64,000 nt of DNA from positions 24,126 to 88,125 of the forward strand of contig NZ_LDNM01000049.1 in NCBI RefSeq assembly GCF_001028135.1, read 5' to 3'. This document shows, one piece after another, positions 30,983-40,287 of this stretch. This DNA comes from Xenorhabdus griffiniae (GTDB lineage: Bacteria > Pseudomonadota > Gammaproteobacteria > Enterobacterales > Enterobacteriaceae). A program made the translations under genes and the position numbers. The notes beneath the pieces are model-generated. The model was not told the DNA's origin and made no database searches. It saw nothing but the letters and a program-made list of their open reading frames with translations. How positions within the stretch are numbered: the first letter of the stretch is position 1; the number at the start of each line of letters is the position of its first letter.

Positions 30983-30990
30983 TATATGCA

Positions 30991-31015
30991 GGGCAGTTGT
31001 CGTTTACAGCTGCCC
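30991..31015. terminator. Hairpin between hrpA and the fimbrial operon
   Basis: A 10-bp stem (GGGCAGTTGT with ACAGCTGCCC, loop CGTTT, one G-U pair) lies nine bases after the hrpA stop. It has no U-tract on either strand. Confidence 0.45.
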
Positions 31016-31131
31016 AAAAATGATGATAAAGGTTCAACTGTCATTTTAGTTACAACATACTTATTTAAACTACTTAATTCCCCCATTTAACAACACAGCT
31101 AATCAATGCCAAACAGGGGGATAATCTTCGT

Positions 31132-32130
31132 CTATTGATAGACAAAAGTAATTGTTGCTGTTGTATCTGCTTTGCCCGGCTTAATTTCCGTTTCCGTTTG
31201 AATATAACGGGCAACTAATGGGATGGTTATATTTCCACCAGATTGAGTGGAGCCAAATACAACTGGAGAACGCATTGTTACGGGGCGGTTTTGATATAAT
31301 ATCTGTAAACCAACCCCTTTTGCTGTGACGTTGTCACTGTGATCCAATGCCCAGATATCTTGGGCATTCCAGCTTGCAGGTCTGCCATCCAGCGCCAGTC
31401 CTACATCCACATCAGCATCGCAATTTATATTAATATCAAAACGTTGCATTCCCGCTGTACTATAAATACCCCGAAAATCACTTTTTTTAATATCTCCCAT
31501 GTTGACTGAAATCATTTTTTGATTGAGAGAACAACCTTTGGTCATAATATTTGTGCTCGATAAATTGAAAGTATGAACAGGGATATTGTGACCTAATGTA
31601 GCACGAGTCAGTTTTACCGACTTAACAGCTCCTGAAGAGGTTGTTGGTGCAATCTTGATTAACTGTACCGTCAAATAACCCCATGATTTACCGCAATATT
31701 GTTTTTTCCACTGAAATTGCGACGAGGAATGGCAAGTGGATGGATTGGTCACGGTTCTGGGCAGCCAATCAATACCATAACCGGGTCCCCAGGTGTTAAT
31801 ACGGATACCAACTCCCGAAACACCGGATTCATAAATGGCATCCTGATTATAGCTTGCAGGTGTAAGATCGGGTTGTTCCCATATTGCAGGTAAGTGAGTA
31901 TCGCAGAGGGCGATATTACCTTTTTCATCCACCTGATCCAAACGTATTTCTTTGATAGTTGTTCCGATAGGGTGGTTTCTGGGAATTGTAACCGTACCAA
32001 AAGAAACTGGCGTTATGCCAGGTACAAAACCCGCAGAATACTGGCAATAGTCGTTTGTGAAACTGGAAAAATTACTCATCGTGCCGATGAGAAATATACT
32101 TGCCAATAATAATTTTAATTTGTTGGCCAT
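31132..32130 (-). CDS. Fimbrial tip adhesin, two-domain
   Basis: The last gene of a chaperone-usher operon. ATG 32130 was chosen because the peptide then begins MANKLKLLLASIFLIGTMSN, a usable signal peptide; an upstream TTG at 32163 lacks support. The 332-residue protein is much longer than the major pilin. It has a Cys-rich N-terminal domain (about 20-190, with cysteines in NDYCQYS, IALCDTH, STCHSSS and KQYCGKSW) that should be the receptor-binding part. A C-terminal pilin domain (about 200-332, KGCSLNQKMISVNMGDIKKSDF) ends TATITFVYQ with the penultimate Tyr of subunits handed on by a chaperone. The receptor cannot be told. Confidence 0.82.
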   Translation of the reverse strand: MANKLKLLLASIFLIGTMSNFSSFTNDYCQYSAGFVPGITPVSFGTVTIPRNHPIGTTIKEIRLDQVDEKGNIALCDTHLPAIWEQPDLTPASYNQDAIYESGVSGVGIRINTWGPGYGIDWLPRTVTNPSTCHSSSQFQWKKQYCGKSWGYLTVQLIKIAPTTSSGAVKSVKLTRATLGHNIPVHTFNLSSTNIMTKGCSLNQKMISVNMGDIKKSDFRGIYSTAGMQRFDININCDADVDVGLALDGRPASWNAQDIWALDHSDNVTAKGVGLQILYQNRPVTMRSPVVFGSTQSGGNITIPLVARYIQTETEIKPGKADTTATITFVYQ

Positions 32131-32195
32131 AGAATAATTTCCACTATTTTTGTTATATATCAAATGAATATACCGTCATTGTCATTTACAAGAGA

Positions 32196-34742
32196 TTATT
32201 CGCAAGAGGCTTCAAGCATATACAAACCTGAAGCAGGCTCTTCACCAGAGAGTCGATAGTTGGCATAACACTCTTGCATTTCTTTATATCCCCATTTAAC
32301 CCATATCCGACCAAATTTAGGAATACCACTGAGATAAACTTGCCCATCATTACTGACAATCGCGCTGTTGGGAACATCAATATCCTGCTGTTTTTCCAGT
32401 GTCGCAGTTGCACCAAATGGGATCTCTTTGCCTTGATAAGAAAGTGTCAGTAAAGCGCGATAACCAATACGAGTCTGGAAATTGGCCAGTGCCAGTGAAC
32501 CCTGGGTTGGAATAATCGTTTGCGTATTGATATCAATATCAACGTTGTTACCCATTGAATGCGTATCCAGCGCAATACGGTTTTTCCGATAGCTACTGGC
32601 ATAAGGCACAATGGCATAGCCTTTCCAGTCAGTTTTGATACCGGTATGGTTTTGCACCTTGACTTCTGAAGCACCATTGGCGCGTACTAATACCGATGTA
32701 CCTCCCAACGGTTGAGAAAGGGTGATACCATACGGATGGGCAACAATCCCGCCATTTAAACCATAAGTCAGTTGCCTGGTATATTTGTCGTAATTGTAAC
32801 CCGCGCTGACTTGGCCATAGGTTCCTTTATATTCTGCGCTGATATTTCCGCCAACGCTTTGATTACGGTTAGTGTAATTTTGCTGAATGCTATAAATCAG
32901 ATTGTTATCTTCAAGAGCAGTACCATTTAAACTGACTTGATGAGATGTATCACTGTTTTTGCTGTTGATCATGTTATAGCTTACCCAGCTGTTTTTCAGC
33001 CAACGATCAAAGGGAACCTGCATGCTGAATGAAACAATTTGCTCACTGCGATTTGAACCGGGGAAAGCGCTGTGAGCATAATTCAAGCTATAATTAATTG
33101 AATTGTAACTTGTGTTATAACCCGCGCTGATATTCCTTTCGTAGCCTTTTTGATGCCAGTAATCTTGTTGAAAAGCAGATAAATAAATGGTTCCCCAATC
33201 TCCAAGGGTTTGATTAATATGTAATTGCAATTTACTACGTTTATTGCTGCTCCTTCCATCGATTGCCGTATTTAACTCATTCGCTTCTTTAAAATCGTAA
33301 AAATGTTGTGTTGAGTAACGATAACCTGCGAGAGTGAAGTTAGTGCCTGTCTGGGATAGATCTTTGGCATATTGGAAACGGTACGATTGACCATAATTGT
33401 TGGAGTTCGGCATTAAATTGGTTTTAGCGTAAGTTACATCAAACGAAAGGGAACCCCAGTCAGAGAGACTATAGCCTGTACCCAAAGCAATGGATTGATA
33501 ATCTTTTGCAATCGTACTTCCACCATAGGCAGTGACATGATTAGAAATACCATAAATCATCGTACCCTGCATGAAATAGGGTGTTTTTCCACGGTGAGAT
33601 TGGTATTTTCCCAAAGTCAGTGAATGTCGCAGGCTATTTTCCCGTAACATAATCGGCACAGTGGAAAAAGTTTGCACAGAACGATGTTCTTTCCCATCAG
33701 CTTCTTTAACAATGACCTCTATATCTCCGGTGGAACTTGTTGGATAGAGGTCATTGATGACAAAAGGCCCAGGAGAAACATAGGATTCATAGATAATGTA
33801 ACCATTTTGTTTGATGGTAACTTGCGCATTGCTTTGGGCAATTCCTCTAATTATCGGTGCAAATCCTTTTAAGCTATCGGGCAACATATTGTCATCGGAA
33901 GACAATTGCATACCGCGAAACTGAAAGCTATCAAATATAAGTGAAGGTGTGTAACTGTCGCCAAATATTAATTGGCTTTTCAGTGCATGAATATCTCGCT
34001 GGAGGTATATATTGATATTCTGCCATTTTCTATTTTGACTACTGTAAGTGGAATAATTGCGCAAACGCCATGCTTCCCAATTAACGCCCGTCCTCAGGTT
34101 GAGAAAATGGTTTTTTGTTGAATCTACTTGATCATCCTGCCAGGTCATGGAGCCACTATAGCTATAACTGACTAACAGGGACGTTAATCCCTGATCCCAC
34201 AAATGAGGAGGTACGTAGTCTCTCGCCTGACTCTTCAAGGCTGCTTGGGGAATACTGATATCCAGCCGCTGATGTTTGAAATCGAAAGATGTCGATGCGG
34301 ATGGAATATATTGGTCAAGATCGGCAATCCCCGTTTCTTGCGGCAAAGTAAGCAGCGTGGGAAATAACTCAATATTTACCCCCATTTTCCTGAGCTGCTG
34401 TATCTTAATTTCGGGAGATAACTTGTTATTGACGATAATAAAATCGACATTCCCCGTATCTACTTTTTCCCGATTAAGATAAATATCCACCCAATAACGC
34501 CCGGGAGGCTGTTGATCTTGAGTAAAGATAGAAAGATCAATATCTTCAAAGCCTGAATGGATTTCCAGTGCATTGATGTTGAAATACTCTTCAGCGTAAG
34601 CCTTATTGTTATACATCCAAAGAGATGTGGTTAACAATGCACAAAGAGGCACCCTACAAGATAGACAATGCAAGTTTAGCTTGATAAGTAATGTCCAATT
34701 ATCAGGACTATTTTGTTGAAGATAATGACGATAGTTATTCAT
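32196..34742 (-). CDS. Fimbrial outer membrane usher protein
   Basis: The usher is the outer membrane pore and assembly platform for chaperone-subunit complexes. The 848-residue product has an N-terminal periplasmic domain (FNINALEIHSGFEDIDLSIF), a 24-stranded barrel with plug (KGFAPIIRGIAQSNAQVTIKQNG), and C-terminal domains ending with a Cys pair (ECYANYR and LEASCE). The signal region is unusually long (about 50 residues, MNNYRHYLQQ onward), so the true start may be internal. It lies 35 bp downstream of the chaperone gene. Confidence 0.92.
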   Translation of the reverse strand: MNNYRHYLQQNSPDNWTLLIKLNLHCLSCRVPLCALLTTSLWMYNNKAYAEEYFNINALEIHSGFEDIDLSIFTQDQQPPGRYWVDIYLNREKVDTGNVDFIIVNNKLSPEIKIQQLRKMGVNIELFPTLLTLPQETGIADLDQYIPSASTSFDFKHQRLDISIPQAALKSQARDYVPPHLWDQGLTSLLVSYSYSGSMTWQDDQVDSTKNHFLNLRTGVNWEAWRLRNYSTYSSQNRKWQNINIYLQRDIHALKSQLIFGDSYTPSLIFDSFQFRGMQLSSDDNMLPDSLKGFAPIIRGIAQSNAQVTIKQNGYIIYESYVSPGPFVINDLYPTSSTGDIEVIVKEADGKEHRSVQTFSTVPIMLRENSLRHSLTLGKYQSHRGKTPYFMQGTMIYGISNHVTAYGGSTIAKDYQSIALGTGYSLSDWGSLSFDVTYAKTNLMPNSNNYGQSYRFQYAKDLSQTGTNFTLAGYRYSTQHFYDFKEANELNTAIDGRSSNKRSKLQLHINQTLGDWGTIYLSAFQQDYWHQKGYERNISAGYNTSYNSINYSLNYAHSAFPGSNRSEQIVSFSMQVPFDRWLKNSWVSYNMINSKNSDTSHQVSLNGTALEDNNLIYSIQQNYTNRNQSVGGNISAEYKGTYGQVSAGYNYDKYTRQLTYGLNGGIVAHPYGITLSQPLGGTSVLVRANGASEVKVQNHTGIKTDWKGYAIVPYASSYRKNRIALDTHSMGNNVDIDINTQTIIPTQGSLALANFQTRIGYRALLTLSYQGKEIPFGATATLEKQQDIDVPNSAIVSNDGQVYLSGIPKFGRIWVKWGYKEMQECYANYRLSGEEPASGLYMLEASCE

Positions 34743-34777
34743 AATAATAAATTTTTAATTGTGATATACCTACTATC

Positions 34778-35482
34778 CTACAACTCACGTCTTTCTTCTG
34801 GTGTTACGCCACCAAAATCATTAATCGTTGTCCAGGTCACTCGATTGATATTTTTAATAGGAATATCCCAATTCTCTTGTTGAAAAGGTGGGATCATCCC
34901 CGCAGATTTAATCTCGTAATTTTCTGCATTATTGCCGGTGGTCAACACAGAAAAAGAGATATAGTAGGGCGTTGGGTTTTCTGCAATGAGTTTGTTTCCA
35001 TCGGTTTTGAACTTCAGAGCCTTATAAGCAATACCGGCATTATTGGCTAAATTGGCGGGGCGATAGAATAACTTAAACCGAGATTTTACCGTGATTTGCA
35101 ATTGATTCTGTTCTGATTTAGTTGTAGCAGGAATAGATTTGATATTGAGCCAGAACAAAGATTCTTTGTCATCAGGTAATCCATTGCCAATTTTAACAAT
35201 TCGTAAAACATTCTCATTCTCGGCTGTTAATTTAAAAAGAGGGGGGGTGATAATAAAGGGGGCTTTAGTTTCATCATCTTCACCTTGAACCCACGATTGA
35301 ATGAGGTAAGAGATATCCGTTTCTGGATTGTTAATAGAAATAGAGGCTTCTTTTTGGTCGCTGACATAAACAACACGTGTACCGCCGATGACGACGCCTG
35401 CAAAAGAACTATTAGTACTGAAAATGTAGATAAAAATAAAAATTAAAACGCGCAAATATTTCAAAGCGGTCGCTCCAAACAA
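34778..35482 (-). CDS. Periplasmic fimbrial chaperone (PapD family)
   Basis: This protein folds pilins by donor-strand complementation. The 234-residue product has a signal peptide ending NSSFA, the N-terminal Ig domain start VVIGGTRVVYVSDQKEASISI with the subunit-binding Arg, the F1 strand region FWLNIKSIPA, and the basic segment SRFKLFYRP joining the domains. It is the second gene of the operon, between major pilin and usher. Confidence 0.92.
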   Translation of the reverse strand: MFGATALKYLRVLIFIFIYIFSTNSSFAGVVIGGTRVVYVSDQKEASISINNPETDISYLIQSWVQGEDDETKAPFIITPPLFKLTAENENVLRIVKIGNGLPDDKESLFWLNIKSIPATTKSEQNQLQITVKSRFKLFYRPANLANNAGIAYKALKFKTDGNKLIAENPTPYYISFSVLTTGNNAENYEIKSAGMIPPFQQENWDIPIKNINRVTWTTINDFGGVTPEERREL

Positions 35483-35559
35483 TATTTAAACCAGAGTGAT
35501 ATTGTTTTGGCTTCCCTGCCATAACTTCCTTTAGTTACAGGTAGTTAGTTATAGATAAG

Positions 35560-36090
35560 TTAGTTATAGACAATCGTGAAGTTAGCGACTGCGTCACCCG
35601 CACCTGGAGTCACGGTTTCAGCCGTTGCCATGTATTTAGCAATAAATTTCAACTCTTGTGTCTTTCCATCTGAAAAATATTGAAGACGTGAATTTCTTGC
35701 CAGATCGATCGGGGTACTACTGTCATCTTCATAAAGTGCAATTGCGACGCCTTGGGCTGGATTCTCTCCGCTATTACTATTTAACGACAACAGTCTGTTA
35801 CTGGCTCTGTCTGACCGGCCGTCAAATTTGACCTGAGCTTGGCGATAATCTTTCGGGCAGTCGGTCAATTTGATACTAAAACGGGTAGCGGCAGAAGTAC
35901 TATAAACCCCAGTAAATGAACTTGAGCTGATAGTTCCCATATTTACGGTTTGATTAGCCGAATTTGAATCGATTTTACACGCACTGGCGGTAATTTTTCC
36001 CGTAAATTTAATTTGCCCATCAGCAGCATGAGCGGCGGACATAAATACAGATGAAACAAATAAAGATGAAATAATTAGCTTGGTTTTCAT
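35560..36090 (-). CDS. Major fimbrial subunit (type 1-like pilin)
   Basis: The structural pilin, 176 residues, with a signal peptide (MKTKLIISSLFVSSVFMSAAHA), an N-terminal donor strand region GQIKFTGKITASACKID, and a disulfide pair (SACKID and LTDCPKD). The C-terminal beta strand VANFTIVYN carries the penultimate Tyr. It is first in transcription order, so the operon runs pilin, chaperone, usher, adhesin. No minor subunits or linked recombinase are seen. Confidence 0.92.
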   Translation of the reverse strand: MKTKLIISSLFVSSVFMSAAHAADGQIKFTGKITASACKIDSNSANQTVNMGTISSSSFTGVYSTSAATRFSIKLTDCPKDYRQAQVKFDGRSDRASNRLLSLNSNSGENPAQGVAIALYEDDSSTPIDLARNSRLQYFSDGKTQELKFIAKYMATAETVTPGAGDAVANFTIVYN

Positions 36091-36933
36091 TTCTTAATTC
36101 TTAATGCACCTGCCTCTGACACACTTATTCTACAGAGAAACAGATTATTGTTAATGTTAGTGCCGTATATAAATACGACCACGGATTACTTAAGCTTATT
36201 TCTGAAAAATAACACAGAAATAACAACTCATATTTTCTCATCAACAGATGAGATAAAAATATAGTAGCGAATAATTAACAAATATAAAAATAATAACTTG
36301 ACTAATCTCATAATTTGAAGTTTTAAGCTATTATGAAAGAATTAATAGAATTGTTATGCATAACATAGATTTTTTTCTGAACATAAATGAGGTTTTATTC
36401 TATTTTATAAGATTAATTATTAATTGATGACATTCTGTAAAAATAAAATAACACAAGGCACATAATATATTTAAATTTCTCTTTTTTTGTTAAAATTTTA
36501 ACCATATATTATATAGTTATTATTTATTTGTAACGTGACTTTTATTTTTTGATTTTTGTATCTAATTATTTTAATTATGTAAGAGCTAAAATCTAGATTT
36601 AGGCTAAATGAAAATCAATTGCATCTGATTAAAGTTAATTTTTTATTGATAAAATCTTTATGACAGATACCCTGCCATAGTTCAAGTTATATACATTTTA
36701 AGAATATATTGATATTAAACCATAACTAATTATTATGATTTGGTTGCAAAATGACCTGTTGTCGCTTTTTTAGTTACAACATTTATTAAATATAAAAAAT
36801 CTATAAAAACACCATTTCAGGTAGGGCTAGTGAACGAATTATTCACTTTCTAGATTTATTAAAGACATAAACCTAACAGTAGGGGCATCTGTCCTCAATT
36901 ATCAGGCGTCACACCAAAGGTCAACAAGGGACA
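36091..36933. promoter_or_regulatory. AT-rich leader region of the fimbrial operon
   Basis: About 840 bp of strongly AT-rich DNA with no credible gene. It holds a small hairpin (TCTCATC-AACA-GATGAGA, 36236-36253) and many A/T tracts of the kind that bind H-NS. I find no matching long inverted repeats that would mark an invertible promoter. Confidence 0.5.
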
Positions 36934-36957
36934 TAAAAAAACCGGCACAAAGGCCGG
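36934..36957 (-). terminator. Terminator after the arginine/ornithine antiporter gene
   Basis: Read on the minus strand, the stem CCGGC/GCCGG with loop CTTTGT is followed by seven T. Confidence 0.8.
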
Positions 36958-37007
36958 ATTCTTTGGACGAGTTGATTTTTGAGGGTACGCTGTGTTGTAA
37001 ATGATGA

Positions 37008-38399
37008 TTAGTGCATTAATTGCCATGTAGACGGAAGCGCTATCAAGAACAAAAACACAATAGTCGATTTTTCTGTAACAGTTAACGGTACTCTTTCCTG
37101 ATTTTGTCTGCGTGCGTACAGAAAAACCAGCAATCCAGGAACGTATAGTACTATCGAGAGTAAGAGGTTCATTAGGCCCGAAGCATAAAGTAACCATAAC
37201 CCATAAATACAAGAACCCAGAGCAATAGAGAGTAAAGCACGGCTACCACGTTGAAAGGCAACTTTCACTAAAAATGCACCGACAAGAAAGTAGGGGACAA
37301 GGATCATCTCAGAAGCGATAGAGAGTAATGTATTGTAATTACTGCCGCTTAACCAAATTAAAACCAAAGCGAGTTGAACCGCGCCATTTGTGATCCAAAG
37401 TGATGATGCAGGGGCTTTTTGGCTGTTTTGTTTTTTGAATACGTTAGGGAATGAACCGTGTAAAGAAGCGATAAAGGGGACTTCTGCTGCCATGATTGTC
37501 CAGCTCAGATAAGCTCCGCAAACAGAGATGATCAAGCCAGCAACAATCACAATTTCACCCGACGAACCCATTAACCCGACCATTAAAGTTGCCATAGAAG
37601 GGTTACGCATAGCCGCTAATTCAGGTCTGGTGACCAACCCTAGTGAAAGCAGGGTTACCAGTACATATACCCCTAATGCTGAAATCACAGCCAGTATAGT
37701 GGCGATACCAATATCTTTGCGTCTTCTGGCTCTGGCTGAAACAACCACCGCACCTTCCACGCCGATAAAAACCCACAGTGTAATTAGCATCGTGTCTTTA
37801 ACTTGCTGCCAAACCGGAACACCCATCTCAATGCCGCTGAAATCAAAAGAAAACACATCCATTTTGAAAGCGATGACAGCTAAGATAATAAATAGGGTCA
37901 ACGGTAATAATTTTGCCAATGTAGCCAGCAGGTTAACTCCCGCCGCTGTTTGTACACCACGCAAAACCAATCCGTGAACAAACCAAAGTAGGATGGATTC
38001 ACCTATTAACGATTGCCAGGTATTGCCATCGCCAAAGATAACTGAGTGTTCGGTATCAGTGAAAAAACTTAACGCAGCAAAAACGATAACCAAGTAAGAA
38101 ACATTGGCAATAATGGCACAGAACCAATATCCCCATGCAGAACAAAAGCCAACTAACTCGCCAAAACCCTCTCTTGCGTAAGTAAAAATACCGCTATCCA
38201 AATCAGGGCGCAGTCGTGAAAGTAAAAGTAAGGAAGTGGCTAAAAAGAGAATACCTATGCCTGTTATTCCCCAACCAATCATTAATGCAGCAGGACTGCC
38301 TATTTGCGCCATGTTTTGCGGCAAACTGAATACGCCGGCACCGACCATAGAACTGAGTACCAGTGCGGTCAGAGACGTAAGGCCTAATTTCTTTTCCAA
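37008..38399 (-). CDS. APC-family arginine/ornithine-type antiporter (ArcD/YdgI-like)
   Basis: An inner membrane amino acid antiporter of 463 residues with about 12-13 TM helices. The APC-family signature is GLTSLTALVLSSMVGAGVFSLPQNM, and GVEGAVVVSARARRRKDIG is typical of the basic amino acid antiporter branch (ArcD, YdgI, LysI, CadB-like). Its place next to ydgH and pntAB matches E. coli ydgI. Substrates are inferred from family; arginine/ornithine exchange is the best guess. The final residues SKTIVFLFLIA-type region is normal, so the protein seems intact. Confidence 0.85.
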   Translation of the reverse strand: MEKKLGLTSLTALVLSSMVGAGVFSLPQNMAQIGSPAALMIGWGITGIGILFLATSLLLLSRLRPDLDSGIFTYAREGFGELVGFCSAWGYWFCAIIANVSYLVIVFAALSFFTDTEHSVIFGDGNTWQSLIGESILLWFVHGLVLRGVQTAAGVNLLATLAKLLPLTLFIILAVIAFKMDVFSFDFSGIEMGVPVWQQVKDTMLITLWVFIGVEGAVVVSARARRRKDIGIATILAVISALGVYVLVTLLSLGLVTRPELAAMRNPSMATLMVGLMGSSGEIVIVAGLIISVCGAYLSWTIMAAEVPFIASLHGSFPNVFKKQNSQKAPASSLWITNGAVQLALVLIWLSGSNYNTLLSIASEMILVPYFLVGAFLVKVAFQRGSRALLSIALGSCIYGLWLLYASGLMNLLLSIVLYVPGLLVFLYARRQNQERVPLTVTEKSTIVFLFLIALPSTWQLMH

Positions 38400-38885
38400 A
38401 GATACGTTCCTAAAAAAATATAATCGACACGATTAGCCAGAACATTTGTTCTGAATATCGAACACATATTGGACATTTATTGCATCCATGCGATGGATTG
38501 CAGAACGGATTTAGTCGATAAATCTAAAAACAGGGCGATTCTACGGAGTGAAAGGAATGTATGCAATGGGTTACTATGCAAAAAAATATAAATTTTATGC
38601 ATAAAATTATGCAGAGGAGTAAGAAAACAAATTACGGATAATTTTTCTAATGTGTGTTATTGCCTTAATAAACATGGCGATGATCACAAGATAAGCACTT
38701 TAGATAATATTAGTTATATATTTTACTCTATTGAAACAAATAACAAACAATTATGTAGATAGCATTAATAAAAAGGAAGGATAAACAGGCTAATCTGCAA
38801 ATCATACCACACCATCATGTTGATTAATTGTTAATTTTCAGGAAATTATTGGTGCAAATAAATAGCGAAATACCAAAAAGAGCCG
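38400..38885. promoter_or_regulatory. Upstream region of the antiporter gene
   Basis: An AT-rich interval without genes. At 38598-38613 is the inverted repeat TGCATAAAATTATGCA, with a related ATGCA half-site 20 bp before it. These are the only marked dyads and recall ArgR-type boxes, though the spacing is off. Confidence 0.35.
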
Positions 38886-38922
38886 ATGAAAAAGGCACAA
38901 AGAATATTTGTGCCTTTTTCAT
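38886..38922. terminator. Strong bidirectional terminator after ydgH
   Basis: A perfect 16-bp stem (38886-38901 with 38907-38922, loop GAATA) carries A-runs on the left and T-runs on the right. Confidence 0.9.
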
Positions 38923-38947
38923 GAATTGCTGAACTACGATACGATGA

Positions 38948-39901
38948 TTATTTGAATAAATCTGCACTGATGGTAACGTTACCACCATTAGACTGCCATT
39001 CTCGTGTGATATGGTAGTATTTTGCGCCTTTCTCTGCTGCACGTTTAGCAACCTGATAAGAAACTTCAGGTGAGGTCGTGTAATAACCAGAAAAAGTGAC
39101 GGAATCGAATGGAGCCATCAGAGCGGCGGAGGCTTTATTTAACTCTTGAATTTTTGTGCCATCAGGTAAAGTTACTGTGTAACGCCCACCTTTTGATGAC
39201 TGGGTTTCAAAAAAGTGCCCAACCACATTGCTTGTTGAAGTTGAAGAAGCAACACCTGGAATTTCAACTTTCTTGGCTTCCTCTCCGCCCTGAGCCAGAG
39301 CCTGGCGCCCTGCTTCAGAATCGGCCGGGATCATAGCTTCACTAGACTGAACCTTACGTTTGGGCGCATCTTCTTTATAAACATAGGCTGTGACTATTTG
39401 GTTTCCACCATTATTCGGTGCAATATCACGGACAATAAAGAAAGATGCAGCATCTTTCTTTTTAGCTGCCTTAGCGATAGCTTCTTTCAGGTCAGGATCA
39501 GTCGGAAAATAACCATTCACTGTGACAGTATCGAAAGGCTCTAAAATAATGGCTTCAGTTTTAGGTAACTCTTTGATGCCACGATAGATGCGATAATTAG
39601 GTGTTTTATCTGCTTTTTCCGCATCTTTATGGTACAAATCGGCGACAACACGCAAATTACCTCGTCCATTAAGATCATCAAGACTTTGAATGTAAAAACT
39701 GTCAGCGCCTTTTTTATCGGCCTGACGGGAAACCGCATCCGCCGCTTCATAAATTGCATTAAAACGACCAGTAACTGAGATCCGCTCAAAAGGTTTAAGC
39801 TCTGCCGATTGCTCTGGAGTTAACTCTTTAGCCGCATGTGCAGCGGTCATCGTGGTTAGTGAGAACACCGCAGTCGCGATGATCGTTGTCTTCAGCTTCA
39901 T
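38948..39901 (-). CDS. ydgH: YdgH, triple DUF1471 (YhcN/BhsA-type) secreted protein
   Basis: A periplasmic or envelope protein of 317 residues. ATG 39901 was chosen because AAAGGA lies seven bases upstream and a good signal peptide follows (MKLKTTIIATAVFSLTTMTAAHA). Three DUF1471 repeats are evident, each with a strand, a helix rich in A/K and a final strand: about residues 35-90, 105-165 and 255-317. In E. coli the DUF1471 family is linked to stress and envelope biology, but YdgH itself has no fixed role. It diverges from pntA. Confidence 0.9.
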   Translation of the reverse strand: MKLKTTIIATAVFSLTTMTAAHAAKELTPEQSAELKPFERISVTGRFNAIYEAADAVSRQADKKGADSFYIQSLDDLNGRGNLRVVADLYHKDAEKADKTPNYRIYRGIKELPKTEAIILEPFDTVTVNGYFPTDPDLKEAIAKAAKKKDAASFFIVRDIAPNNGGNQIVTAYVYKEDAPKRKVQSSEAMIPADSEAGRQALAQGGEEAKKVEIPGVASSTSTSNVVGHFFETQSSKGGRYTVTLPDGTKIQELNKASAALMAPFDSVTFSGYYTTSPEVSYQVAKRAAEKGAKYYHITREWQSNGGNVTISADLFK

Positions 39902-40287
39902 AAAAAATCCTTTCGCCTTGCGCATTAAAATATTTATAACGTGCTGAACATTGTTATGCATCACATAGAACGCAATTATTACATGTAATAATGCCAATTG
40001 TCGCAAGAAATTATGCCTTCTAAAGAAACGATTGCTAACTTTTAGTTTATGACACTAAGAATTTTACTGAATATGGTAAATTATACGAGCTAAATAATTG
40101 TTTACATTAAAAGGTCATTTTGTTTTTCTGATTTCATGATAATTCGTTGATATTATTTTCATTGAGTTACTATTTGGTATTCTATTGATAGATTTTGCTG
40201 ATAGCAGCAATAAAGCCAATCTAATCGTTAAATAGGCATCAACAAGGTAATAATCAGCAATATTTCATTCTTAAAGAAGGAAACATT
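39902..40287. promoter_or_regulatory. ydgH-pntA divergent region
   Basis: 386 bp, AT-rich and non-coding. It should contain both promoters. No clear operator is seen. Confidence 0.5.

Noticed and set aside
36091..36933. Invertible promoter element for the fimbrial operon
   Set aside because: No pair of long inverted repeats and no adjacent recombinase were found.
37528..37977. 149-codon plus-strand ORF inside the antiporter gene
   Set aside because: Mirror frame of membrane-protein codons; no SD and no independent support.
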